Source of the DNA: Symbiodinium natans
Taxonomy: Eukaryota > Sar > Dinophyceae > Suessiales > Symbiodiniaceae
Direction of reading: 5' to 3'
DNA: 64,000 nt
Assembly (NCBI GenBank): GCA_905221605.1
Contig: CAJNDS010002302.1
Span: forward strand, 27,501-91,500
The notes under the pieces: generated by a model
The model's input: only the letters and a program-made list of their open reading frames with translations
Told to the model about the DNA's origin: nothing
Database searches by the model: none
Shown here: positions 1 through 11,100 of the stretch, in pieces
How positions within the stretch are numbered: the stretch's first letter is position 1
Layout: every line of letters starts with the position of its first letter
Program-made: the position numbers and the translations under genes

Positions 1-35
1 GAAGGACTGTTAGTATGAAGGGGGGAACATCCCAA
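1..35. mobile_element. End of a family-8 inverted-repeat element, cut by window edge
   Basis: The stretch AAGGGGGGAACATCCCAAGG matches the right end of the complete element at 34748-34829. The remainder lies outside the window. Confidence 0.4.
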
Positions 36-285
36 GGCCTTTTCTGGGTCCTGGTGACTTTCACTCGTGGGCCTGGAAGACGCAGCGTGTGTCAGCCTAA
101 AGCCAAGCCTTTGAAAGCTCAGGGGCTAGGGGTTCGGGCTTAGGCTACAGTATCACTCTAGCATGGGCAAGCGTATACACGCGTCGAAAAGGGCCAGCAT
201 TCCCAACAAAATGTTTGGCCCAAAAACCCGAAACCCAGGCCTAAACCCTAAACCCTAAACCCTGAAAACACCCGGTCGCTGCAGC

Positions 286-315
286 CTCAGCGGTCCCGCC
301 AAGGGTTGGGAACTC
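286..315 (-). CDS. G5 exon, EFPTLGGTAE
   Basis: Acceptor CGCCACAG|G, donor GCTGAG|GC. Ten codons, phase 0 in and out, following on from exon 703-732. Confidence 0.55.
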
Positions 316-3300
316 CTGTGGCGTGTTTAGGAGCTGCAAAGTTGTTGGGGTTAGGGGTTATAGGGGTAGGGGTTAGGGGTTAGGGGTTAGAGGGTAGAGG
401 ATTTGGGGTTTAGGGTTTAGGGTTTCCCTAACTAAATAATAGCCTAAACCCCAACATAAACCGAACCCCGGTAAGCTAAGCCTATAAACATCGACCCATA
501 TGGTCGAACATGGCAATGCCCGCAGGGCTTTCAGTTTAGGAGCTTTGTTTGGGGGCTCATAGCAGCAATGGCCCTGCTTGTTTGAAATGTGGGGTTTGAG
601 GGTTAGGGTTGGGGTGGGGGGGGTGGGCCCTTCACGTCTTAAAGCTAGGTCCTGAAGCCTAAGCCCTAAACCTTAGACCCTAAACCTCTCTCTGGCGCAG
701 TCCTTTGAAGACGCGATTGGTGGAGGTAAGGCCTGGAAGCTCGCATGTTTCACGTTCGCAGGTGTCCCTTGTGGGTACCGATGACGAAGCTGGCCATACT
801 TAAAAAAGAAGTAAAAACCTAAGCCGTGAGATGTATATATTTCCCTTTATGTATAGTTGTCCAACACCTAAACCCTAAACCCGAGAGGGTTTAGGGTTCA
901 GCTAAACATCTGCAAAGGAGAAAAGAGCTGCGAGAGCCAAAGGTTTGGGGTAACAAACCCTAACTCCTGAACCAGATACCCTAAACCCTAAACCCTAAAC
1001 TCCCTCCCTGCAAAGACCCTAAACACACCCTACAAACACCCTGCAAAAGCCCTACAAACCCCCATCAAACCCACCAAAAGGCCATGTAAACCCTACAAGC
1101 ACCCCACAAAACCTTTAGACCCCACAAACACCCTGAACACCCAAAGCTCGCTAAAAACCCTCTAAACCCTGTAAGGCCCTACAAACACCCCAAACACCCT
1201 CTAACACCCCAAAAACCCGATAAGCCCGGACTGAAACTCGGCTTCCCGACGGGAGAGTCGTCACTGTTCTTGCGGTGCGGAGGGCCTGTTGACTCTGAGC
1301 TGAGGTTTCCGGCCCACCCCCCCCCCCCACCCCCTTGTTGGTAGGGTTTAGGGTTTAGGGTTTAGGGTTTAGGGTTTAGGGTTTAGGGTTTAGGGTTTAG
1401 GGTTTAGGGTTTAGGGTTTATAGGGTTTATAGGGTTTATAGGGTTTATAGGGTTTATAGGGTTTAGGGTTTAGGGTTTAGAGTTTAGGGTTTAGGGATTA
1501 AGGTTTAGGGTTTGAGGTTTAAGGCTTAGGGTTTAGGGTTTAGGGTTTCGGGTTTAGGGTTTAGGGGTCCCGGTAGTCTGTAGCCTACTACTCCATTAGC
1601 TTGCAGGGACGGGTCTCCAATAACCATGGATTAAGAAGCTGAATTTCAGCATTCCTACAAAATCAAAGACTCAAACCACAAGCCCCAAGCCCCAATCCCT
1701 AAGCCCTAAACCCCAAGCAACGATTGGCTAAGAAAGTCATGGTTCAGCTTCTCCAATCGCGTTCATCGAGTCAGGGTTTAGGTTTGCGGGTTTGGGGTTT
1801 AGGGTTTAGGGTCTACTTGGAGGTTCATGGGTACGTAGAAGTAGGGTGATAAGTCCTAAATGAGGTCATAACCCTCGTTTCGCTACTTATAACCCTACTT
1901 ATAAGTACCCTAAAAAAGGCTACAAGTACCCTATAGAAGAATATAACCATCGTTACCCTACGAAGAAACCTACTTCTAACAGAGCCCTAAACCCTAAACC
2001 TTCCATGAAACTCCCAGTACTTGGAGGTTCATGGGTACTTATAACTCCACTTACTTATTACCTACTTAGGGGACTTAGGGGGCTTATAAGTGCAGTTATA
2101 ATTGGGGTTATAAGTGCCCATGAACCTCCAAGCAGGGGATTAAGTGCAACTTCGGGTTTGGAGGTGTAGGGCTCCATACATCCCATTTCGCCGCATGTTG
2201 CATAGCTTCCCCCCCCCCCCCCCTCCCCACCACCACAAGCCACGCAGCACTTAATTGGGGTTTAGGGTTTAGGGTTAGGGGTTACTTTCAGAGGCCGAAA
2301 GCCCTAATTCAACCTTGAACCCTTACGTCCTTTGGGCCATTTGGTGGAGGCCCCCCTCACCTGGCTTCACGTCCGGGGCAGCGGTTGGCCTGAGCGCTGA
2401 AACTCTGCGCAAGGCGGTTTACTTGACTTTCGAGTTTAGAGTTTAGTGTTTCGGGTTTAGGGATTAGGGTTTAGGGATTAGGGTTTAGGGCTTAGGATTT
2501 GGAGCACGTAGCAACCCCATTTGTTGCTGCCAGTTCATGGCCGATTGCCGTGCTAGCTTCAAGGTTTGGGGTTTCGGGGGTTTCGGCTTTAAGGCATCTC
2601 GGGCTGAAGTTACTGAGGTTTAGGGTTCAGGGAAGAAGGCTGCCTGATTCAGACTGATAGAGGCTCTCCCGTAAACCCCAAAACCGCACACCCTGAACTC
2701 CCCAATAACACTAGGCTTAGGGTTTCGGGTTGAAGTAGGGTTTAGGGTTTGGTGTTTAGGGTTTAAGGCTCCTAAACCCTGCAACTCTCCAAGGCCCTCG
2801 GACCATAAAATAGCTGGGGCCGCTGCGGTGGGGCAAGCGGCGTGGGAGCCTGCAAAAAGGGAGGGTAGAGGTTTAGGGTTTAGGGTTTTGGGTTTGGGGT
2901 TTAGGGTTGAGGGTTGAGGGTTGAGGGTTTATAGGGCTAAGGGTGTATGGTTTAGGGTGGTTTCGGGGTTGATGCTTAGGGGTTAGGGCCCTTCCCTTGT
3001 CTCCGAAAGTACCATCGGGCTCATGATAAGATCTTGACTTGGGATCTCTGGCTTGGAGTCACTTCGAAATACACCCAAAGCAAATATACCAATGATTAGG
3101 GTACATTTCCTTTCTAAAGTACTTTGATGGGTCTAGAAATGGGTTAAGTACAGATATACTTGGGTGAAGAAGTAGCATGAACCTCCAAGTTGGGGCTACG
3201 GGGTGATTAGGGGTTATGGAGGCCCAAGCAAGCCCAAAGCTGCAAACCACACGAGTGCAGCTGTATGTTGATTCAACCCGACTTGTGCTGATCCATTTTG

Positions 3301-5024
3301 CTTGACTGCTAGCAGTAACTTGCGCGGATTCATTTCTCCTGACTGCAGCAGTTTGTAGGCTTTGGGGTTGAGGGTCTTTGGAGGTTTTTGGCTTGAAATA
3401 GGGTTTTGGGCTGAAGGTTCAGAGTTCGTGGCCGTGATGTAGGTACATCAGGGACCGGATCTTGACATCACGCGATTGACCGAGCCGAGGGTGTGGGGGT
3501 GGGTGATGCGATTTAGGGTGTAGGACTTAGGCTAGAGTTGAGAGGGATGTATAGGCATTTATCTTCTAGTTGGCCAAGAAGCCACAAAGCAGCCTAGGCG
3601 TGGCAACAGGATGCTGAATTCGACCTGCCTCAGTCGGTTTTGTTGCGGGGTCTTGAATCTTTCGGGGTTTTAGGGGGACCTTTACGGTGTAGGGTTTAGG
3701 GCTAGGGTTCAGGGTTTAGGGTTAAGAGTTTAGAAGTAAAGTAGGGTCCGGCTTCGAATGTTTAATGAAATGGCTTGCAGCCATGCGAACAGCAACCCCC
3801 ACTCTACCAGGCCTTTGCCGGCGCACGACCTGCTTTGCAGGGACATGACAGGCGGACTCAACCCTAGCCCCTAAACCCTGAACCCTAAACCCTGAACCAG
3901 AAACCCTAACTAAACCCTAAGCCCTAAAGCCGAAACCCTCAACCCTAAACCCTACAATGTGGGGCCCCTTCGTCGCAAGTAAGTTGTGTCTTATGCAACA
4001 TAACTTATAACATAACTTATAAGTTATGATGTCAAAGTTATAAACCGAGCAACTCGGATATCTGGACGGTATCAGTTATAACTAAGTCATGCCAGCTAGC
4101 TAACTTGGATAAAAAAAAACATGCTGTATTTTGTAAGGTTTCAGTCACATGGAGGTCGAGGGCTATGTATCATATACTCTTTAAGAAAGGGCTGGAGTAG
4201 CGTGGAAACTACAGGATTTCACATGCTTTTTGTTTCAAACATGTCACGTGAAGAAATATGATGCAGTGTCTTTTGGTATGTTGGGAGCTGAATACCGAGC
4301 AAGTTATATAGACTGTGTGTGCCCCATGGCGTGGAGCAGAGCAAGGCGTAGGTCGACACTTCCTTTTGGGCCAGCTGCAAGGGGAGGTCGACCGGACCAC
4401 ACGCGGACCACAAGCGGACCGCACGCGGACCACAAGGGGATCACAAGCGTACCACAAGCAAATCCTCGAGACATCCCACGAAACCGACCCGTACCACAAG
4501 CAAAACGGCCTACCCGGACCACAAGGGGACCACAAGGGGACCACAAGGGGACCACAAGAGAATATCCAGAAAAAAGTATCCACAAAAAGAACGTGTCGAT
4601 ACTTTTTTCAGGCAGGGAAGCCCAATCCACCAGAAGATACATACCGAAGAAGATAAGTATATGTATCTATGCGAAACACTGTGTGTCGATTATACACCTA
4701 TGTAAAAAAACAAAAAAATATAGTTAAATGTCTTTTTTTCACTACTGCCGTGATTGTTGTACTTCTGTCGCCTAAGGCCAGGTTTGTTTTAGTATACTTT
4801 TTGAGGCTAACTTCCCTAACTAGGAGATAACTTGCATGTATCTGGGCTTACTAAGTTATAACTGAGGGGCCCCACATTGTACCGGTAAACTCGAAATCCT
4901 GACGCCCCTTTGTGACTGTGCAGGAGTTTGACCTCGGGGTAGAGGGCTTACAGTTGGGAATTCCAAAAGTACAACTTTGCCGAATCCAAACAGCGAAAGT
5001 TGTGCTGTTTGTTGGGCATGGTAC
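286..5024 (-). CDS. G5: unidentified multi-exon gene, 3' part beyond window
   Basis: At least ten short minus-strand exons lie between 5024 and 286. The last three join in phase 0 (1238-1285, 703-732, 286-315). Peptides are Gln/Pro/Ala-rich in places (NWQQQMG, APTPLAPPQRPQ, ALPPPIASSK, EFPTLGGTAE). No domain is recognised. Reading runs off the left edge with no stop seen. A 929-bp inverted-repeat element sits in the intron below exon 4899-5024. Whether this is separate from G4 depends on whether the TGA at 5105 is used. Confidence 0.5.
703..732 (-). CDS. G5 exon, ALPPPIASSK
   Basis: Acceptor GCTTCCAG|G, donor TCAAAG|GA (non-canonical GA). Ten codons in phase 0. The plus strand of the same island also carries a GT-type signal (GGTGGAG|GTAAGG); minus is preferred for consistency with neighbours. 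Confidence 0.5.
1238..1285 (-). CDS. G5 exon, 16 codons
   Basis: Acceptor GTCAACAG|G; frame reads ALRTARTVTTLPSGSR and exits at CCGA|GTTTCAG in phase 0. An upstream AG would add TSAQSQQ in the same frame. Confidence 0.55.
1343..1564 (+). repeat. TTTAGGG array with TTTATAGGG variants
   Basis: About 30 units, perfect at first, then a block of five TTTATAGGG units, then decayed copies. It flanks exon 1238-1285 on its upstream (minus-strand 3' intron end) side. Confidence 0.95.
1812..2133. mobile_element. Family-1 inverted-repeat elements, two adjacent copies
   Basis: TACTTGGAGGTTCATGGGTA occurs near 1812 and 2019; TGAACCTCCAAG closes the second copy near 2133. The first copy has a decayed right end (CCATGAAACTCCCAGTA). 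Interiors are rich in TTATAACCC / GGGTTATAA. Non-coding. Confidence 0.75.
2361..2389 (-). CDS. G5 exon, ANRCPGREA
   Basis: Acceptor AGCGCTCAG|G and a near-consensus donor GCCAG|GTGAGG. Nine codons plus two bases, phase 0 in, 2 out. Confidence 0.6.
2516..2556 (-). CDS. G5 exon, Gln-rich
   Basis: Frame reads LARQSAMNWQQQM; acceptor CCTTGAAG|C, donor ATGGG|GTTGC. Similar in style to the ARQRQ exons of G3. Confidence 0.5.
2779..2849 (-). CDS. G5 exon, Pro-rich
   Basis: Textbook polypyrimidine acceptor CCCTCCCTTTTTGCAG|G. Frame reads APTPLAPPQRPQLFYGPRA then LESC; donor at TTGCAG|GGTTTAGG or one base later as GT. Confidence 0.65.
3594..3628 (-). CDS. G5 exon, AGRIQHPVATP
   Basis: Acceptor CGACTGAG|G, donor CGCCTAG|GC. 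Eleven codons plus two bases. Confidence 0.5.
3762..3829 (-). CDS. G5 exon, basic
   Basis: Acceptor CAAAGCAG|G; frame reads VVRRQRPGRVGVAVRMAASH and stays open to about 3746. The donor is not fixed; GGCCTG|GTAGAG inside the island is an alternative. Confidence 0.45.
3953..4881. mobile_element. 929-bp TIR element with TA at both ends
   Basis: A perfect 17-bp terminal inverted repeat, TACAATGTGGGGCCCCT, occupies 3953-3969 and 4865-4881. The outer TA may be a target duplication, as in Tc1/mariner-like insertions. Subterminal sequence is rich in short palindromes of the ATAACTTAT type. Open frames inside (for example 4230-4727 plus) are tandem-repeat translations without a transposase motif, so I read it as non-autonomous. 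Confidence 0.8.
4393..4559. repeat. 11-mer minisatellite inside the TIR element
   Basis: Degenerate GGACCACAAGG / GGACCACACGC units in two blocks (about 4393-4460 and 4514-4559) separated by a unique segment. Confidence 0.8.
4899..5024 (-). CDS. G5 exon, about 42 codons, two open frames
   Basis: Acceptor GAATTGCAG|G, donor GCGTCAG|GA. One frame reads YHAQQTAQLSLFGFGKVVLL then EFPTVSPLPRGQTPAQSQRG; a second is also open. No telomere-like repeat occurs inside. The TIR element abuts it at 4881. Confidence 0.5.
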
Positions 5025-5104
5025 CTGCAATTCAGGGTTTAGGCTTCGGGGTTTGGGGTTTAGGGTCCTGGCACCTCAAGATTTTCATGAATCTTGGCAG
5101 CCAT

Positions 5105-5158
5105 TCACTCCAAGAACCCCGTGGTCTCGGAATACTCCTTGAATTTGCAATAGCGATC
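5105..5158 (-). CDS. G4 possible last exon with TGA
   Basis: Acceptor ATCACATCAG|G; frame reads DRYCKFKEYSETTGFLE then TGA at 5105-5107. An upstream acceptor at 5226 (GCTTGCAG|GG) extends the same frame with RLRCLETPMSLESRNIVLES, but in phase 1. If instead GAG at 5108 is a donor, the gene continues into G5. Confidence 0.5.
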   Translation of the reverse strand, partial: DRYCKFKEYSETTGFLE

Positions 5159-8100
5159 CTGATGTGATTCAAGGACTATGTTCCTTGATTCGAGGGACAT
5201 TGGGGTCTCTAGGCACCGAAGACGCCCTGCAAGCCCCCAACCCATACCCAAGCTTCGGCCCAACCCGAAGGGCTTGGGGTTGTTGGGGTTTGGGGTTTGG
5301 GGTTTGGGGTTTAGGGTTTAGGGTTTGGGGTTTCGGGTTTAGGGTTTAGGGTGCTACCCACCTCCTGGGCCCTTGTCCTCCTCAGTCCTCTTGGCAGGCC
5401 TGGGCGGATGATGATCAGGACATACCTTACTCCTTCCTACTCGTTCCAAACGGGGATATTGGGAATTGGGTACCTCCTTGTGTACATATATATATATGCC
5501 ATATATATATATATACACACGCCCTTTGCAAGATTGCGCAGGGTACCTATACTTCATTGGTACCCATTCTACTTGGGGGTTAACAAGTGGGGCAACCTAG
5601 TTCCGGCCTTGCTTTGGTTCTGGCAACCCCAATACAGGGGCCTTACTAATTAGAACGGGTGTTTGGGGGGGGGATTATGGTACATTTATAAGGGGCTTCT
5701 GAGGGAATACTGTTGGTAATTATTCCGACCCCTACACTACGTAATATCTATCCAGAAACATGTAGTTGGGATGCTCTCCGGGCGCAGGAAGGTTCAATGA
5801 GGCGTCTGGAATATGGGCTTTGCGTGTATGCTGTCCTCGTTTGCTGAGTGCTATTTTGGGTAGGATAAGGACCAACTCAAACAGTGGAAACCGCTCATTA
5901 TAGAAGGGGGAAGAGAAATGTGGTAGGCGAACTCAGCTACACAACCCATGTATATACACAAATATTTACACAAAAATATATACAGATATATATATATATA
6001 TATACTATTACACATACGTGTATGTGCATACTTTGGTGAATACTATGTATAACCTTAATCCTAAACCCCGAACCCTACACCCCCAAACCGAAACCCCAGC
6101 GAGCACCCTAAACCCTAAACCCTAAACCCTAAACCCTAAACCCTAAACCCTAAACCCTAAACCCTAAACCCTAAACCTTACACCCAGCGAGCAGCACCTG
6201 CAGAAGAATCGCGAACCGAGGCTTGAGCTGCTTCGGTGGCGCAGGTTTGGCTTTGGCCTCCAGCCTCAGCGTGAGTGCAAGGGTTGAGGCTTCATTGAGG
6301 CTGGTTTAGGGTTTAGGGTTTAGGGTTGAGGGTTGAGGCTTTGAGGCTTTGAGGCTTTGAGGCTTTGAGGCTTTGAGGCTTTGAGGCTTTGAGTTTTTGA
6401 GGCTTTGAGGCTTTGTTTAGGGTTGAGGGCTGAGGCTTTGGAAACCTACAAGGTTTCGGTCTTCGGGTTTAGAGACGAAGCGGTAGCTGCCACAGCGGCA
6501 TACCTTCACACCCAAAGTATCCATGTTAGCGGCGCCTGAATCATCTCTTCTTTAATTCAAAATGGTCGGCGGGCAAGCGCCATCTGGCAACAGCAACATG
6601 AGTCGAGAGGTTGGGGTTTAGGGGTTCGGGTTGAAAGGGTGGCAGCCCACTCAAGCAGCATCGCTCATAATTTGATGCAGTTCCTCTGCACCAATGTCCG
6701 CACAACACAAGTATGCGACATCTCAACTGCCCAAACCCTAAACCCTAAACCCTAAACCCTAAACCCTAAACCCGAAACCCTAAACCCCAAACCCCAAACC
6801 CCAACCCCCCCCCCCCTCCCAAGTTCTGCCCTTCCATGATAAACGACCGTTTAGCCATGGCCTCGAAGCGTAAGCGCGCCCTAAACCCCAAACCCCAAAC
6901 CCCAAACCCTAAACCCTAAACCCTAAACCCTAAACCCTAAACCCTAAACCCTAAACCCTAAACCCTAAACCCTAAACCCTAAACCCTAAACCCTAACCCT
7001 AAACCCGAAACACCAAACCCTAACACGGAAATTCTTATGGAGACCCATTCCGGAAGTTGAGCCCGCAACACTAAGCCACAAATCCTCGGTCCATCAACTC
7101 TTCTTCATTTTACTGACCCTAAACCCTAAACCCTAAACCCTAAACCCTAAACCCTAAACCCTAAACCCTAAACCTTAACTTAAACCTAACCCCAAAAATG
7201 CCTCCCCACCCAAGAACATCTGCATGAAAGAAGCTGCTTCAGGACGCTTTCTGCAGAGATCTGAGGTGCGGGAGCCTGTTTTGCCATGGCCACCCCCCCC
7301 CCCCCTTGTGGTTGCTTGGGGTGACAGGGTTTTGAGGGTATAGGCAAGTTTAGGGTTCAGGGGTTTAGGGCTTCTGGCTTAGGGCTTAGGGCTTAGAGCT
7401 TAGTGCTTAGGGTTTAGGGTTTCGGGTTTAGGGTGCTCTTCTGTTGCATGAAAGTATCTGTCTGCTCTCTATGCCACTAGAGCACATGGACTCTACCAGG
7501 TTCTACCAAACATGAGCAGCAAGGAGTTCAGGTCTAGGTTCAACGCCACCCTGAAACAAGGACCCCAAAAAGGAAGGTTTAGGGTTTAGGGTTTAGGGTT
7601 TAGGGTCTAGGGTTTAGGGTTTAAGTGCATTGGGCTAACCAGTACCATGAACCCGAAACCCTGCACCCTAATTACACCCCAAACCCTAAAGCTCAAACCC
7701 TAAACCTCGAACCCTAAACCCTAAAGCCCTAAAGCCCACACCCCAAGCCCCAACCCCCAAAAAACCGAATCCCCAAACCCTAAACCCCAAACCCCAAAAA
7801 ACCTAAACCTCAAAATCCCTAAACCGCAAAACCCCAAAACCCCAAACCCCCAAACCCAAAAAAAGCCTAAACCCCAAAAAACCCAAAAACCCTAAACTCT
7901 AAACCCCAAACCCCAAACCCTAAAACCCTAAACCCTAAACCCCTAACACCCTAAACCCAAGTACAGAGCCTAGGCAGGTCGGGTGCCTTGACGGCCGGAG
8001 CAGGCGGGAGCACCGCAGAAGGCGTCTCAAACACCTCCATCGGCTGCGCGGCCTGCGCTGGGCTCAACCCTAAACCCTAAACCCTAAACCCTAAACCCTA

Positions 8101-11100
8101 AACCCTAAACTCTTTTTTGGTACTCTGAAGAGTTGAAGATTTAGGGCGTGGGTTTTTGAAGGTTTTCTACGGTTTAGGGTTTGGGGTTTCAGGGTTTAAG
8201 GTTTGAGGGTTTTGGGGTTGGATTTTTGGTTGCGACTGAGCTCCTCCTTGTCAGAACGAACCTGGCAAAGTCTACCGAAAGCTTCGGGGCGGGTTGTATA
8301 CAGAACCTATACCTAAACCCTAAACCCTCAACCCTAGACCCTAAACCCCTAAAACCTAAACCCTAAGCCCTAGAACCCTAAACCCTAAACCCTAAACCCT
8401 AACCGTGCCTCCTTCGGTGGCATGGGCGCCTCGGGCGGTGCAGCCTTGCCAACAACTCAAAACCTGTATAGGGTTTAGGGTTTAGGGTAAGGATTTGGGG
8501 TTTGGGGTTTAGGGTTTAGGGTTTAAGGTTTAGGGTTTCGGGTTAGGATTTAGGAGGGCTATTCTCGAGTTCGCCGCGCACGTGGGGTTTGAGGGTTTAG
8601 GGTTTAGGGTTGAGGGGGGACTTTCACGGAAGGATTTAGGGTTTAGGGTTGACGTATAAGTCCGTTTATAAGTAGTGCAACTACGCTTATAACCTTATAT
8701 AGATTAGGGCACTTTTCATATAGCCCTACCTGAACCTCCAAGTACATTTCCCAACCATGTCCAGCGTGGGGGTCTCGAAGTTTGGAGATGAGGGTTTACT
8801 GAGGAGTAAGGACGAGGTGTGTAAAATGCCTGGGACGGATTTGGGGGGGGGGGGGGGGGGCGGGGGCGGGGGGGCACTAGGGTTTGGGGTTTAGGTTGGG
8901 GCACTATGAACATAAACTTCTACTTCTGCATTATATAGGGATGAAGATTCGGGCCAACAAAACGAAACTTCGTCCAAATCAACAGGATGGTTGAGGTGTT
9001 TTGCCTTCTTTCGGAGTAAACATGGGCCATGGGTTGAAATTCAGGGTTTACTGTGTAGGGTTTGCTTGGTAGCCCAGTAGCCATCGCATGATAAGGGTAT
9101 CCTTTTTGGGGTTGGTTACCTTAGAAGGGAACCCAGACCCCCCCCAAAAAAGGGTAAAGGGTACCACTAGGCTACCCAGGTTAAAAGTTCAAGGTTTATG
9201 GTTTAGGGTTTAGGGTCTAGGGTTTAGGGTTTGGGTTTTAGGGATTCGGGTTCAGAGTCAGGGGTTTAGGGTTTAGGGTTCAGGGTTCAGGGTTCAGGGT
9301 TCAGGGTTTAGGGTTTAGGGTTTAGGGTTTAGGGTTTAGGGTTTAGGGTTTAGGGTTCAGTTGCCATTACACAGCCGAGGACGTGGCCAGCAGCTCATTC
9401 GGCCGACGTTCCGCTGGCCCTGCGGCCGTGCGAGCTGCAGTTGTGATGGAACGGGGTCTCTAAACCCTAAACCCTAAACCCTAAACCCTAAACCCTGAAC
9501 CCTCAAAGGCTTAGGCGGGTTTAGGGGTGACGGATGACTCAAGGCCGCCAGCAGGGCACGTAGTTGCGAAGTTCCGTCAGTGCCGCTAGCAGTAATAGCA
9601 ACATCTCATGCGGAGTGAAAGAACTTAATCCTGAACCCGAATCCCCGAAACCCCGAAACCTTAAACACAGCCTCAATCCTAAACCCTAAACCCTTAACCC
9701 TAGCATAAAGGATCCCCAAACCCGAAACCAAACCCACACCACAAACAAAAACTCCCATATCAAGGCCCAAACCCAAAACCCTGCATTACCCTAAACTTTA
9801 AATTGCCCTAGACCCTAAATTACCCTAAACCCGAAATTACAAATTACCCTAAACCCTAAACCCTAAACCCTAAACCCTAAACCCTAAACCCTAAACCCTA
9901 AACCCTAAACCCTAAACCCTAAACCCTAGCATAAAGGATCCATAAGAAGAAGACTCCATACCAAGGCCTGGCTTCGCCGGGGCCGGGTGGGTAGGCTGCG
10001 CGCCTGCGGAAGGACCCAGCGGTTTAGGGTTTAGGGTTTAGGGTTTAGGGTTTAGGGTTTAGGGTTTAGGGTTTAGGGTTTAGGGTTTGGGGTTTCGGGT
10101 TTTTCTCCTTACGATCCGGGGTTTGGTTAAGGTCGTGGGTGGGGTCTGGGGGGCTTGAGTTTCGGAAGGGCTTAGAAGGGTGTAGGAGGTTTGGGGCCTT
10201 GGGGTCTGCGGATAGCAGCATGAAAACGTCTGTTGTTGCTGCAAAAATTGCAAGGGGCTTGATCATCCAGCTGGCCCATGATCCTCCCCAAACCCCTAAA
10301 CCCAAATCCCAAAACTCGCAGTCCTGAACCCTAAACCCCAAACTCTAAACCCTAAACCCTAAACCCTGAACCCTAAACCCTACACCTTGAACACTTCTCA
10401 GAGGAGGCTGGGCTGACTCTGCTGACCGATGTCCAGGACCCCGGTCGATGGGGCCCCAACATTGCAACATTGCCAGATTCGTTTAGGGTTTAGGGTTCAG
10501 GGTTCAGGGTTCAGGGTCGAGGGTCTAGGGTTGAGGGTCTGGGTTTGGGCCACCGCTTCGGGTCTTCATCTATGTGATCGGATTCAAGTCGGCCCTTTCG
10601 GGTCCTTGTAGTCTATGGTATCTCCACATACATACAATGGCTTAGGATAATCACCAAAACCCCTAAGCAGCTGCTCTAAACCCGACGGACTTACCACCCG
10701 GTTTAGGGTTTAGGGTCTAACCCTAACCCTAAACCCTAAACCCTAAACCCGAAACCCCAAACCCTAAACCCCAAACCCTCTGCACTCCGAAGCCCGCCTA
10801 TTCGCGCTTCAGGCGCCGTCTTCGGCCTCACCAAGAAGCCAGGGCTCGGCTTGAAACTTCTAGAGACCCAAGAGTAACTTAGACCATTGTAAAGGGTATA
10901 ATTATAGGGTTTAGGGTTTAGGGCTAGGGTTTAGGGTTTAGGGTTTAGGAGGGTTTAGGAGGGTTTAGAGGGTTTAGAGGGTTTAGAGGGTTTAGAGGGT
11001 TTAGAGGGTTTAGAGGGTTTAGAGGGTTTAGAGGGTTTAGAGGGTTTAGAGGGTTTAGAGGGTTTAGAGGCTTTAGAGGGTTTGGAGGGTTTAGAGGGTT

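Noticed and set aside
4230-4727. 165-codon plus frame and 124-codon minus frames as transposon genes
   Set aside because: They translate the GGACCACAAGG minisatellite; no catalytic motif, and several frames are open on both strands as expected of a repeat.
6541-6726. Last exon ending WRLPADHFELKKR with stop at 6541
   Set aside because: Good peptide, but its phase fits no neighbour and exon 6198-6257 continues the chain beyond it.
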